Shown piece by piece: positions 1 through 11,527 of a stretch of 64,000 nucleotides of DNA. A program made the translations under genes and the position numbers. The stretch is from assembly GCA_013387265.2 (NCBI GenBank), contig JABFTP020000165.1:56483954-56547953 (forward strand). The letters are read 5' to 3'. Under the pieces are notes generated by a model. The model was not told the origin of the DNA and searched no databases. It saw only the letters and a list, made by a program, of their open reading frames with translations. The stretch comes from Cryptolaemus montrouzieri. Taxonomy: Eukaryota; Arthropoda; Insecta; Coleoptera; Coccinellidae. Each line of letters starts with the position of its first letter. The first letter of the stretch is position 1.

Positions 1-569
1 CGCACAGAGACTGGAAAACAATTGAATACACTAGACAACAAAATGTACCCTCATTTGTTCTCTAGCAGCTCTTGTTTACGAGTTATAGCTTTTATCATAA
101 AACACTTAATTAACGTTGTTAATTAAAAAATATAGATTTAATTAGCCATAATTTGATATATCTTAAAGAAGAGTTGTGTGAATGATTGAAATCATTTTTG
201 TTTCATTTGAGGAGAGTATACAGGGTATCCCAAGTTGAGAGCATATATCATCAAACAAGAAATCCAAAATATTTGCGTATATTCAATCAACACACCACAA
301 AATAGTCTTATACAATTTGAAAGTCTTTCACAAATGCATTAAGGGAAGAAACCTAGTCAAGTTTATATCAATAACTCCTCTACTCAACATTTAAGGAAAA
401 ATATATTTTGTAACCATCTTCGTCACTTAATTAGTATTCAGCTCTTAAAAATGACCGAAGGGTCCTTCATATTTTGAAAAGGATTTCCAGAAAATAAGTA
501 TGTCATCAATATCATTAACAATTTATTTCCGGCTGAATGATTTACATCACTTTTAATCTTAGTGAATAA
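1..569. other. No gene; short repeat traces
   Basis: I see no supported coding region. Positions about 43-100 resemble 5915-6000 (shared words around ctctagcagctcttgtt and a nearby GACAACAAA), so both may be remnants of one short interspersed repeat. A TATACAGGGT word at about 217-226 matches the termini of several elements elsewhere in the window, but no partner end is visible here. Confidence 0.4.
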
Positions 570-661
570 TTGTGGAGGCCGTTACTTGATGTAGATCCAT
601 GATATAAATGAGATAAATTCATTCATTCAAATCAAAATTTTCTATAAAAAATTCTTTCGAA

Positions 662-1420
662 TTGATAAATAACATAAAAAACGTTAACCTACCACCTAAC
701 GCAAAACTTATTCCGTTTGATGTTGAGAATTTATACCCAAGTGTTCCTCCAGGTGATGTCAAAATATTAATCGAAAACATGTTGAATTCGAATCATGTTA
801 ACCACATAATTAAATCAGAAATATTGAATCTGTTGGACGTTTGCATTGAACAAAATTATTTTTCTTTCAACAACATCTATTACAGTAGTGAAAATGGTTT
901 GATCATGGGAAATCCTTTGAGTCCACTTTTAGCAGAGATTTTTATGAATAATATTGAACAGAAAATTCATACACATCCACTCATTTCCAAATTTCTTTAT
1001 TGGTATAGATATGTTGACGACATCCTAATATGTTTCATTGGAACTACTCGTCAATTAGACTTATTTCTTAATTTCATTAATTCCATCCATTTGAACATTA
1101 AATTCACGATAGAAATTGAACAGAACGATTCCATTAATTTTTTGGACTTGAAAATCACTAAACAAAATAATAATCATGTTTTTTCGGTCTTGCGTAAACC
1201 AACACATACTGATACAATTATACATAACTACTCATTACATCCAATTCAACACAAAGTTGCAGCTTTAAACAGCATGGTACATCGGTTACTCAATTTACCT
1301 TTATCACTAGAAGATTATAATAAAGAGTTAAACATCATCAAACAGATAGCCATTAATAATTCATATAATCCGGATATGATAGATCTAATGATTCGTAAAA
1401 ACTGTATCAGAAAGCAATAA
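662..1420 (+). pseudogene. PLE reverse transcriptase core (broken)
   Basis: This 252-codon open stretch encodes the palm and thumb of a PLE reverse transcriptase, which in the family copies element RNA onto a nicked target. In order: motif A near residues 17-30 (FDVENLYPSVPP), motif B near 80-100 (GLIMGNPLSPLLAEIF), the catalytic box RYVDDILI near 116-123, a FLDLKI stretch near 162, and a thumb segment with RKPTHTDTIIHN. YVDD and the FDVxxLYPSVP form are typical of Penelope rather than LINE or LTR enzymes. The fingers region upstream is absent. The frame closes at 1420, but the protein clearly continues in another frame (INEVYPIHKDYKIFNSLTF), so the stop follows a frameshift near 1410. Confidence 0.88.
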
Positions 1421-1518
1421 ATGAAGTATATCCTATTCATAAAGACTATAAAATATTCAACAGTTTAACATTCTGCGGTTCTGCAAGTACATATATTAAA
1501 TCCTTTCTCGTCAAACAA

Positions 1519-1813
1519 AATAATAAATATAACTTTCAAAACTTCTAATAACTTAGGTAAACATATTAAAAATAATAAATCTCGTGTTGAAAAATCAAGT
1601 AAATCAGGAATCTATAAACTCAATTGCGATTCTTGTGATAAAATTTATATCGGTAGGACCTATAGGAGTTTTGACATAAGAACATCTGAACATAAACGTA
1701 GCTTCGATAAAAATAAATCTGATTCAAATTATTCAAACCACCTAATAAAAGAAAACCATTCATTCAATAAAAACTTTGACATATTACATATAAAATCAAA
1801 AGTTCAAAATTAG
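1519..1813 (+). pseudogene. PLE GIY-YIG endonuclease region (broken)
   Basis: Read in the frame that opens near 1519, the sequence gives SGIYKLNCDSCDKIYIGRT followed by RTSEHKRSF and a YSNHLIKENHSF stretch. This is the PLE-type GIY-YIG nuclease: the GIY-like and YIG halves, a CxxC between them, and the downstream Arg and EH pair. In the family it nicks the target so the RT can prime. It is separated from the RT frame by a frameshift near 1535 and ends with a stop at about 1813, followed by residual coding similarity to about 1915. It lies between the RT core and the hammerhead-bearing terminal repeat, which is the normal PLE order. Confidence 0.85.
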
Positions 1814-2029
1814 ATCTCCTAGAAGCATTAGAAATAAATAGATACAAACATTCGGACAAGCTTTTGAATGAACAGGTAGATGTGAATTATTCACCCCTAC
1901 TCAACTTGTTTAATTAGTTTTTATTACCTTTCATACTAACTGTACAATGGCTCGGTGTGGATTTTCCTGTTATTCATCCAACTTGTTCTACGATTTGTTT
2001 ATAATATCATACTCTTCATTCTGTTTGTC

Positions 2030-2070
2030 ATTCTTGATAAAGCTGCTGTGTCAGCGAAACGTCGTCGAAT
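2030..2070 (+). ncRNA. Hammerhead-like ribozyme motif, PLE family 1
   Basis: Read 5' to 3': stem I strand ATTC (2030-2033), core box TTGATAA (2034-2040), one A, stem II GCTG/CAGC with loop CTGTGT (2042-2055), GAAA (2056-2059), a minimal stem III made of A-C pairing with G-T around GTC, cleavage-site C (2066), then GAAT (2067-2070) closing stem I. The box differs from CUGAUGA at positions 3 and 8, but the change is a paired one (C3-G8 to U3-A8). Short-stem-III hammerheads in PLE terminal repeats are an established class; that this copy cleaves is inference. Confidence 0.6.
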
Positions 2071-2123
2071 TTTTTCAAATAAAGTGTAGATTAAAGTTAA
2101 ACGTTGTGTTTTTTATCTCATGT

Positions 2124-2759
2124 AAATCAAATTTTCTTTTTTTTATCATACAAAATTCACAGCTCAATCACAAGCATAAGGTATCACGTAACTGACGATT
2201 AGATCAATAAAAATGGATCACACATTACTCATATCTTAAAAGGTCAAAAAAACCATCGATCTCTTCAGAATGGAATGCCATGGTGGTCATAATACCATAA
2301 GACATTCCTTATAAAACAGATCGAGCAACATAATTCACAATGTATCCTTGTCAATTTAGACGTTAACGTCCCGGTAGAGCGGTTGATAAATATGTAGGAA
2401 TCGAATAAAAGAAATCGAGATGCATGAAGTTGTCTGCGCTACCGGTACAGAAGATGTCCATGAGCTTTGTGGGTGGTACACGCTATTGCTTCATCGTCGT
2501 TGTATCCTGAGATAACGATTCTTCTTGTTCGTCGTTCTAGGAGAAAGTTATTACGAACATCGGTCTAGTTGTTGGAAAATCGATCAACAATAATCCACCT
2601 TCAAATCCGTTGATTAATTTAGAAGTTTACTCATATTTCATAATGAAAAAATTGTTCTCTAATTAATATATCTTCAGTTTTATAGATGTTACGTATGTCA
2701 CAAAAATCTTGGGAAAAAATTCGAATAGATAAATTGATTACTGAAGAAAACTTCATTGA
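2124..2759. other. No recognisable gene
   Basis: Between the PLE terminal repeat and the next transposase relic I see no supported coding region, RNA gene or clear repeat. The segment around 2440-2560 is a little richer in GC than its surroundings but has no open frame of note. Confidence 0.35.
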
Positions 2760-3714
2760 ATTGATTATATCATTTGGATTGCACCTCATATCTAAACTCT
2801 ATAAAATCATATTTAAAGGATTGATAGAGGCGTCTTTGGACGACATCCACATCGATTTTTCGTATCTTCTGACTCAAACCTTCTTCGTTTTGGGCTTCCC
2901 ATCCATTGTCATAGACTTTCCTTGCCAGTAAACCCCTAAAAATCTTCGATTGGTCTTGCTTGTGGTACGTTTGGGTTATCTTCGCGAGGTACAAATAGGA
3001 TGTTATTAGCCTCTAACCAATCTCTCGTGCATAATGGAAAGACGCAAAGTCTGGCCAAAACATTATTTCGTCATCAGCGAGATAGGTATTGATGAAATCT
3101 AACAATTTTGGGAGACATCTTCCAGTATATAGGTTTGCATCAACAGCTTCGCCTCTCACATGCCCTTGAAAACCCAGCTTCAGAAAAAACACACCAAACC
3201 AAAACCTTGTCTTAAATTTTTTTCTTTGTTTTGAATTTTACTTCGTTTGGACAGTCTCTCCTATGTTATTTGTATAGAAACCAGGATTACAGTTGATTTC
3301 AGAATGGGATAATGTAAAATATTTTTCATCATCCAAAATTATGGTTCTGTCATTTGCGAAGTGAATTCTCCTTAAGGCGCGTCAACATCTGGGGATATTT
3401 TCCAATTGATTCTGGGTGTATATTGGACACTTACGCCTTTCACGATATTTACGAAATCTTCTGGATAATTTTCGTGATGATGTTCCTAGTGTGTCTCTTT
3501 CTCTTTCTAAGGGCCTGTTTCTACGGATTTCATTCAGAACCTTCGGTCGAACAGTTTTTGGCAAATTCAAGCATGGTATTCCTTGCTCACATTCACTTAT
3601 CACCCGATAAATAATTGTCTTAGAAATATTCTGACCACGAAAAATGTTGATGATTTCATCAACTCGCCCAACTAAATTGTAAATACTTCTTCGAAGTTCC
3701 AATTTATAAGCCAT
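2760..3714 (-). pseudogene. Tc1/mariner-superfamily transposase (broken)
   Basis: The minus strand holds a whole but broken DDE transposase. An N-terminal helix-turn-helix region begins at 3714 (RRSIYNLVGRVDEIINIFRG, then ISKTIIYRVI). Around 3185-2950, reading across frames, are WPDFASFHYARDW with the second catalytic Asp, then NILFVPRED, VPQARPIEDF with the third acidic residue about 33-34 positions later, fitting DD34E. The last piece (2994-2770) is the C-terminal tail including ARKVYDNGWEAQ. In the family this enzyme cuts and pastes its element at TA sites. Several frameshifts and stops disable it. I did not find its terminal inverted repeats. Confidence 0.75.
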
Positions 3715-3834
3715 TTAGCGAACTTGACAATATATAAATCATAAATGACCTCTGTTGATCACGGCAACTAGATCTTCCACGAATTGTGGGAACTATGCAT
3801 GAAAAAACGTTTTCCCAAGACTATCGTGACATAC

Positions 3835-4762
3835 GTTATAACAATACACACAACCAAATTTATATGGAATCACTCGATATTTTGAATATTACCCCAGGAT
3901 TTTGGAAATTTCGGAGGATTGTTAGAATTGTTCCTTTTTGAGATATTTCAATTGAAAGAAAAAATAAATTAAGGTTTTATTTTAGGAAAAAAACATATAA
4001 ACGAAAATAAGAGACTCTTTCCACATGTAATAAAAAAATCGAAAATAATTTTCTCACGGAGTAGGTGCTTTTTTCTCGACCTCAGTAGCTTGTATTACCT
4101 CTTTTTGCCCTGATACAAGCTTGAATCCGTCTAGGCATGCTTTGGATAAGGTTTTTCGACCTCCTCTGGGGTGATCTTCTGCCACTCTTCTATGTCGCCT
4201 TTGATGATCTGTTGTGGGGTTCTTGGATTATCCTGGCGCGATGTAATTTTCTTTTGAGATTATCCCATAAATGTTCACTAGGATTGGGTCTGGAGAGCAA
4301 TCTGGTCTGTCCTAAATAGCAATTCCCTCAAGATAATGTCGCGCGAGGTTGCAGGTATGTGAAGGAGCATTATCTTGCATAAAAGTGAAATTCTCACCGT
4401 GGTCACCTCGATAGAGTCTCACTATGCACTAGGTCCTAGTAATTTCTATCCGTTACAATCGCAAGAAACGAAAGCAAATCTGTTTTGCCTCCCAGCATAA
4501 TGCCACCGCAAAACATCACATCGCCCCCTTGGTATTTCGGAGTTTGTCTTGCTGCTCGGAGTCTAGCTTGTCTTCCACGACCCCTTAAAACTCAAATCCA
4601 ATGTGGTGATAATTCTATATTTATTATTTTTCTATCCATTTCTTTTAAAAACAAAAACTTCATTCTTCACAATTCACAGATCCATGGTTAAAAGCAATGA
4701 ATAATGTGAGATACCGAGGGATTCCATATAAATTTGGTAGCGTGTATTATGACAGTCAATTC
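3835..4762 (-). mobile_element. Tc1-like transposon, short and degenerate
   Basis: Inverted ends are visible: 3843-3885 (including ACCAAATTTATATGGAATCA) match the complement of about 4710-4755. Between them is only the C-terminal part of a Tc1-like transposase on the minus strand, so the element has lost its 5' half. The ends differ by several substitutions and a small indel, so the copy is old. A TA target duplication was not resolved. Confidence 0.65.
4085..4640 (-). pseudogene. Tc1-like transposase C-terminus (broken)
   Basis: Minus-strand translation across frames gives GDVMFCGGIMLGGKTDL, a degraded second catalytic block (YNAPSHTCNLARHYL where the family has a QDNAPxH-type sequence), then SPDPNPSEHLWDNLKRK carrying the third acidic residue, and a tail ending in PRRIQACIRAKRGNT, the usual Tc1 C-terminus. 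The second catalytic Asp appears to be lost. At least three frame changes and several stops are present. No N-terminal DNA-binding domain was found upstream. Confidence 0.75.
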
Positions 4763-6564
4763 CTGAAATTTCCAAGAGTTAATTCATTATTAGATGTTCA
4801 GGGTGTTCCAAACTACATGATTTTGATTCGCAGTAGACTGGCGATAATGTGAAATCGAATAATTCGGAGCTGTTAACACCTTCGATATACATTATGTCAA
4901 AAAGTATAGGTAATTGATTATTTTGAAAATCTACTTGAAACTATTGTCGAAATTTTCGTTGTTGTTGAGTTGGCACAACTGCTTTTTCTGACTTTTTTCT
5001 TCTTCCAAAACTCAAAGTACCACTTCGTGGTACCCGTTTTGAATCGATAGAAGACATAAAGAGAGGACTGAAGTCGATTAAAAAAAAATGTTTTGATGAA
5101 TGTATCATTCGTTAGCGTAAATGTATTATTTTAAAAGTGATACGATAAATTTGAATGAAAAATAAATATTTTTTGTTTCATTGACCAATTATCTACTTCT
5201 TGGACAGAATGTAGAAGTAATCATAAAAAATCATAACTGATTTTATGAACTAACGATTCGAATTGCCACTTGACCAAATAATCCTTGAATGACAGTCAAA
5301 CAAGAATCCAAAAACTATCTCCAATTAAGTGATGCATCATCAAATTGAGGTCGAACCACGAACGAGCCGAATTTTCGGATGAAAACAGTGATAAAACACA
5401 GTGGGATCTGTCAGCGTGAAATGCGACCAACAATCAGTTTGATTTATGGTGAAAATTAACGCGCGCTAATAATAAAATAATGCAAAACAACCCGAGGCAC
5501 TTTAAACCTGTTTATTGAAACATTATCTGTGATAGAAAATCGGATAGTTAAATGGCGGTGCACCGCTCGGTGCATAAACAATACAGATAGGTGTTTAGGC
5601 GAATTGCTGGCTATTCAAACAGGTGGCATCCGCTGGCCTTTTACAGGAATCATTTATGGATAAGTACATGCACTCTTTTTCGGACATTTTTCATGTTAAT
5701 CAACTATTTCATGTCTAGTTTTTTCATAGAAATGTCCTTGTCGTATTTTTATCGACATGTCAAAGAAGAAGACAACAGCAGCAGGATGAACTGTTTTTAT
5801 TGTTTCTCTGACAGAATAGTTTGTAATATACAGGATTGGCCACAGTGGATGATCTTTTAAACGTTTATTGAAAATGGATGACAAGAGAATCATGAAATCA
5901 TCGATTATATTTCACTGGACAACAAATTTTCGTCCGATGAATGACGTATACCACTTGCTGTTCACTAATTTGTTTTCTAACAGCTCTTGTTAAGGAGTTA
6001 CTAAAAGTCTCATCAAACTTTCACCTCAAGAAATTGTCGAAATCAACCATATTCGAGCTGTCAAAATTGGGGTTTTTCTTTCATTCGTCCTACTTATATG
6101 CGATTACCGGGAGGTATGATTCGCGTTTCGAAAGATTTGTACATATCTCGGCAAAATATCCGTGGAAAGAACTCCTCATTTTACGACTTGATTTTCGAAT
6201 TTGCGACCATTTTTTAAACCTAGATTTTCGAGGAAAGAATCTGAAACAGGGAGGCGTATTGTACTGTTCCCCTCTTTTCCCTTATGAGCCGGGTTCTACT
6301 GAAGTTAGTATGACGAATATCTAGAATATAGTGTTCTCTATCTTCTAAATGAGAAGAGTGGGAAGGAAAATCGAAACATAATATCAACTAGAGTCATAAA
6401 TACATTCGTTCTGTCACAATCTATATATTTGAAATAACACAATATGATCCACGTTATCTTTAATGTAAGTTTCAAAGGTAAGTGAACGTAATTTCATGTT
6501 TCTTTCGTCCATTTTAATTATTAGTTCGTTTCAGCATTCTGAAGAAATAACATTTCATAAAGGG
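4763..6564. other. Mostly unassigned; short repeat at 5915-6000
   Basis: No gene is supported. A CAGGGTGTTCC word near 4799 resembles element ends elsewhere. The 5915-6000 stretch matches 43-100 and continues as an unidentified repeat to about 6300. The open frames here (for example 5941-6324) have no recognisable domain and a composition like the surrounding noncoding DNA. Confidence 0.35.
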
Positions 6565-7865
6565 TTATATAATAATAATATTTATGATAATAATAATAAC
6601 ATTTAGTCAACAGAATCATCGTAAAATCACTAGTACAATGTAAAACAAAAATTCGACAAACAAGTCACAATGAGATACAGATAATTATTTACGACTCAAA
6701 TTTTTACAATAATCGTAAAACTCATTCACACAATACGGTTCACAATCTATTATCAAATTGCGGACCCTTTTCTTGAACAGATTAATCCCATTTAACAGTC
6801 TGAAAGCTCTGGGTAACGCATTAAAAAACTCAAGGGAAGTATATTCTGCCTGGTTTTGGGTAAGGTTCATTTGACACCTCGGATATCGGTAAGGAAATAT
6901 TTGTCTGGTGTTGTTGTCCTGAACATGTTGTAAAAAATAGATATTATGCTGTTTAACAAACACTAAGCTTCTAAGAATGTAAAGACCAAAAAGGGTCATA
7001 ATTCCTTTTGCTCTGAAAAGACCTCGACAAGAATCCTTATAAAATGATCTTGAGTGCCCATTTTTGATTCGAAAAAATTCTACTCTCATTCGAGCAGCAA
7101 CACCAAAAAATCAAACCGTAAGTCATAGTGACTGGAAATTAGAAAAATAAACAAGTAGTAATGTTTCCTCATCAACATGATGTTTAAGGGCATTCACAGT
7201 ATAAATAAATGAGTGGAGCCTCTTACTTAGTATCTCAATGTCTTTGGTCCATCTCATATTGCCATCTGTTGTAACTCTCAAAAATTCACAAGAAGAATTA
7301 ATAGGTATGTCAATATCATTTTGAGTGTACCGGTTCTTTCAATTTTAGACTGATCTGTATGAAAAATAACACTTTCCGTTTCCCTCATATTCAACAAACT
7401 TTGATTATCAGCACATCATTTTTCAATCTTTTCAAATGCTACATTCGCATGAGACATGACAGAGATTGGATCTTCATTTGATACAATATATTTAGTATCA
7501 TCTGCAAACCTAACAAGAGAGTCATAAACATCTCCATCAAGAGCGTTGGGAAGGTCATTTATATATACTACGAAAAGAAGTGGGCCAAGAATGCTGCCTT
7601 GGGGGACACCCATTACTAATTCAGAGGACGTAAAAATTTGATTACCTATTGTTGTAACGACTCTCTGTTCAGGTAACCTTTCATAAGAAGTAGTTGGTTA
7701 TCTCGGATGCCACAGGCTCTAAGCTTTTTCAGTAATATATCATGCTGCACGCAGTCAAAAGCCTTTACAAAATCCAGGAATACCCCAAGTGGTATACAAC
7801 CCGATTCCAAGCCTCTGTTATTGCATGAATCAGTTCAAATATAGCAGTATCAGTGCATATATACA
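6565..7865 (-). pseudogene. CR1/Jockey-superfamily non-LTR RT (5'-truncated)
   Basis: Minus-strand order: TAIFELIHAITEA and KAFDCVQHDILLKKL (RT fingers/palm, about 7860-7700), MGVPQGSILGPLLFVVYIND (7613-7555) and the catalytic FADDT (about 7510), then after a broken stretch the C-terminal domain 7089-6685 (LYILRSLVFVKQHN ... FFNALPRAFRLLNG). In the family this protein performs target-primed reverse transcription. The endonuclease and ORF1 are missing, as expected for 5' truncation. The 3' end falls in a TTATTA-rich tail near 6565-6605. Frameshifts interrupt the RT. The C-terminal domain resembles those at 31450-32133 and 44422-44715. Confidence 0.8.
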
Positions 7866-10504
7866 ATTCGAAGGCCGAAAAAAGCAAATTTTCGAGAATT
7901 TTTTCTGAGAAAACTTTCAAACTTATGGATCCGAAAATTTCTACACATATTATGGTATCTTTTAACTGTATTTTAAGACTTAGTATTAGTACAAATATTC
8001 ATTTGGAAAGGAGCTACAGCTGATCTCCTGGAGCTCCTCTTGAAAAAATACGTTCTGCGGTGACCACTATATCTCTGAACTGGATACTCTGAAATTGAAA
8101 AACCAAACAGATTTTTTTTTAATGTAATGTTAAATCTATAAATTAATCGAAGGAATAATCAGAATGAAATTTTTTGATAAAATGACGGTTTCTCAAAGAA
8201 AAAAAAATCGATTTTTGACCAAAATTTCGGCCTCAAATTGTTCATGAAAAAATATTTATCAGTTAGAAAGAATCTTCGATTAATTACTGAAAAATAAATC
8301 AAACAAACCTGTGGACAAATTTGAGACGAATCGGTTTAGCCGTTTTCGAGTAATGTGGTAGCTGCAGCCCCTGCCAGTTGCACTATGAGTAGGGTCCATC
8401 CGGGCACTTGTGCTGAGGTTTTTCGTCAGTTGAACAATAACGATCATATGTAGCCCAGATGCATTATACATTTTTTCAACGGAAAACTTCATTTTCACGA
8501 AAAAATTACAGAAAAATATGAACGAACTCACAACTTTACTACTTGGCTTAGCTGGTTATACGGACTACCTTTTTTTCAATTTTCTTCTTCTAATCCGAGA
8601 AAAATTAATTATTCCTAGTTTCTTAAACATTCACTATCCAGATATGTTATTTATTTATTTCTTATTATTATTGGAAAGTCATTTGTGGAATTGTTTAGAC
8701 GCTCTGGTGAAATTAGCTCATTTGTGATCGAAGGATAGGAGAATTTAATGAACCCATGATTTTGCTGGTACAAAAATAGTGAGCTCAAAAGTTGGTATAC
8801 CGTTTAAAGCCAGATGAATGTAGTAGTTTTTTCAAAAAAAAAAACGGCGAATTATCGATCAGTTTTCAGTGGTACAGCTAACAAGAAATTACCCCTATTT
8901 TTGTTCATCTCACAATTTTTTCATTAAGCCTTTTACAACACCCGGTATACAAATTTTTTTACCATTAGTACTTACCTATCGTATAGCAAATTCAATGCTC
9001 TTTTCGATGGTAAGTTCAGATTTTATGTAGCTGTGAGAGTACCAGAGATATTCTTCTTTTTATAGAGAGAAGCAAAAAATTTCATAAAATTAAGAACTGT
9101 TGAATAACTCGATAATTATCAACTTTTCGAAAAACTGTTATAGGACATTTTTTGTTGCAAATGACTTGTACTATCACCTACTGAAGTTTGGCACCTTTAT
9201 AGTAGACACCCTGTATAAGAAATAAGAAGAAAGAAGATAATGTAAATGAAAAATTCGATTTAAAATAACAAAGGAATCATTATGTTATTACGGAACCAAA
9301 AATGTATTAAAGTACTATAATCTCCGTCTCATCTCAATTGGTATATGTAAATTATTATGGGAAAGTGAAGTCGAAAATTGTACAAAATTGCAACATAGAC
9401 GTTGCCGGTGAAATAAGACTAAGATAAGCGATCTAATTGAATAGGAATACGCCAGATAAACAGGAAGGGACATCTTTTGTTTATCGTATGATATTGTAAA
9501 ATATAACTGTATATTTCACTCAATAGCGTATCGTTAGCATAAATTAAACCGATGGAGATTTAATACACGTAAGAGTGACCGACCGGAAGGTATAAAACAA
9601 TTTAATAACATATTTAAGCAGCAACGCTGAAATCTAAAACAATGGCTGTTTATTCTGGGGCAGATGTCCGAGGTATTCGATATTATGGAGAATAAGCGGC
9701 AGGAAAGTATTTATTACCCGGTATGGATTTATTTATTGTGGCATTGTTGTTCCGATAACAAACATTTAATTTTTATGGAACGTTGTTGATGTATAATACT
9801 CTATTATTATTTTCAGAATACAGAAGTCGAATGCCTCGGGTTCATTCGTGAATATATCGTTAACGTAATTGTGTTTGAACTACCGATGTAGAAGCATTTC
9901 TAAAACAATCCATTTTTCACGATGCAGTAACTTGTATGAAAACGACTCGTACCTTTCTGAAAAATAATGACATACCTTCATGTCGATAACTCTTGAATCA
10001 ACCCATAAATTGCCATATACGAAGATAACACGCATAGTTTCGAGCCTACTGAAAAAGAAAACATATTTCTTGATTTTTCAAAATTTGATCTGTTAGGACT
10101 GTTAAGCTTTAGACAAGGGCGGAAAAGTTTCGGACCTAAGTCGATTTGGTAAAGCCGTAAAGTAATAAATCTTTAGGTGACAAATGGACATAGGTGTCAA
10201 TCATATTCTTACATATTGCAGGGTACCTGGGTATAATATTGGCAATTCAGGTGGGTTTTATCACTATTTTCCTCAAAAACTCATAAGCATTTAGTTGAAA
10301 ACCCATCAACTGATAAGGAAACTGTTTTCATCTTACAGAATAACCTTTATATCATTACACGCGTAAATTATTTGAGTAGTTTCTATCCTGAATGATTTAC
10401 AAAGAATAAAACAGTTTTGATTACTCAGTGCTACACAGGTACCACCGCCCGCCAGATATGTTGCGACAAATGTCCACCTGGATAAGGGTTAAGAAGTATT
10501 ATTA
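7866..10504. other. Long stretch without recognisable gene
   Basis: About 2.6 kb with no supported coding region. A CACCCTGTATA end at about 9210-9222 suggests the edge of a MITE, without an identified partner. Segments near 9580-9720 (a run around ACCGACCGGAAGG) are less repetitive and could be unique host noncoding DNA. I see no tRNA or splice-bounded exon that I would defend. Confidence 0.35.
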
Positions 10505-11440
10505 AGTATATACTCCGAATTCAACTATGACGAGATTACGACCGAAATGATCAAGAATATGGGACAATATGGAGAAGACGGGCTTTTGAAAATATATAAT
10601 AGGGTATGGCAAAAAGAACAAATTCCAGAAGACTGACAGATTTCAATGATAATCCCCATTTACAAATCAGGTGACAAACATTAATGTAGCAACTACAGAG
10701 AAATCCAGAGGAATCGCGTTATTATTTACGGCTATGAAAATATATGAACTAATAATAGAAGAGTGGTATGAAAATGAACAAAGAAAAACTAAGGTAATGG
10801 TGATTGAAACAGAAAAAGACATAAATATACAGATAGAGGGGACAAAAATAGAACAAGTGGAAAAATATAAGTACTTAGGAGTTGAACTCGAAGAATCAGG
10901 GAAACAAGTTGCTGAAATCTATGATAGGATCGAAAATATCATGAAGGCGTATTATGCTATCAGCAACTATTTCATAAATAAGAAAGAAGCGTCAAGAGTC
11001 ACAAAAATGGAGGTATTCACATCTATCTATAGGCCAATACTGACATTTGGATGTGAGTCATGGATTCTAAATAAAAACCAAAAAAGTAAAATTCAAGCTG
11101 TCGAAATGAAATATCTTAGGAGGGTAAGGGGAGTCACGAAGAGAGATAAGCTAAAGAACATTGACATACGAAAGGAATTAGGAATTGAATCAACTTTGAA
11201 ATTTATAGAGAAAAGGCAACTCAGCTGGTGGAGACATCTTCAGAGAATGGATAATGAACGGCAAGTTGAACGTGTAAGGGAGACAAAGGTTAACGGTAAG
11301 ATGAAAAGAGGTAGACCACGACGAACATGGGATGGAGTAATAGCGAAATATTGAGACAACAGGGCAAAAATTGGACAGAGGCTGAAACAATCGCAAGACA
11401 TAAGATTGAATGGAGAAATTTCATATATGAACAATATTGT
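10505..11440 (+). pseudogene. Non-LTR retrotransposon RT, internally deleted
   Basis: The first part (about 10519-10690) reads EMIKNMGQYGEDG then IPED, a stop, and PIYKSGDKH with NYREI: the start of a LINE RT. It then jumps straight to the post-palm region: KTKVMVIETE, YKYLGVELEESGKQ, and a C-terminal domain with ILTFGCESWILNKNQ, LRRVRGVTKRDK and GRPRRTWDG (10780-11354). The catalytic F/YADD box and everything near it are missing, so this is an internal deletion derivative. The C-terminal style is shared with the insertion at 40816-41304. Downstream to 11440 is decayed coding sequence or 3' UTR. Confidence 0.78.
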
Positions 11441-11527
11441 TGATATATCGAATTTTCATGAAATGTTAATATATTGTAGACCCTACACCATTTCAGATGG
11501 TAAAAGGATTTTGATAATATACATATA

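Larger units (their letters stand above)
570..2123 (+). mobile_element. Penelope-like element, 5'-truncated
   Basis: A PLE fragment with a 48-bp leader (about 570-617), a reverse-transcriptase core, a GIY-YIG endonuclease region and a 3' terminal repeat ending near 2118. The same leader (starting TTGTGGAGGCCGTTACTTGA) reappears at 29639-29687, and the same terminal repeat (AAAGCTGCTGTGT then GCGAAACGTCGTCGAA) forms the palindrome at 29677-29864, so all three belong to one family. In this copy the leader joins the RT core directly, so the N-terminal RT region is missing. Two frameshifts (about 1410 and 1535) make it non-functional. No target-site duplication was recognised. Confidence 0.85.

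Noticed and set aside
5941..6324. 127-codon open frame
   Set aside because: No domain, lies in repeat-like sequence related to 43-100; likely chance.
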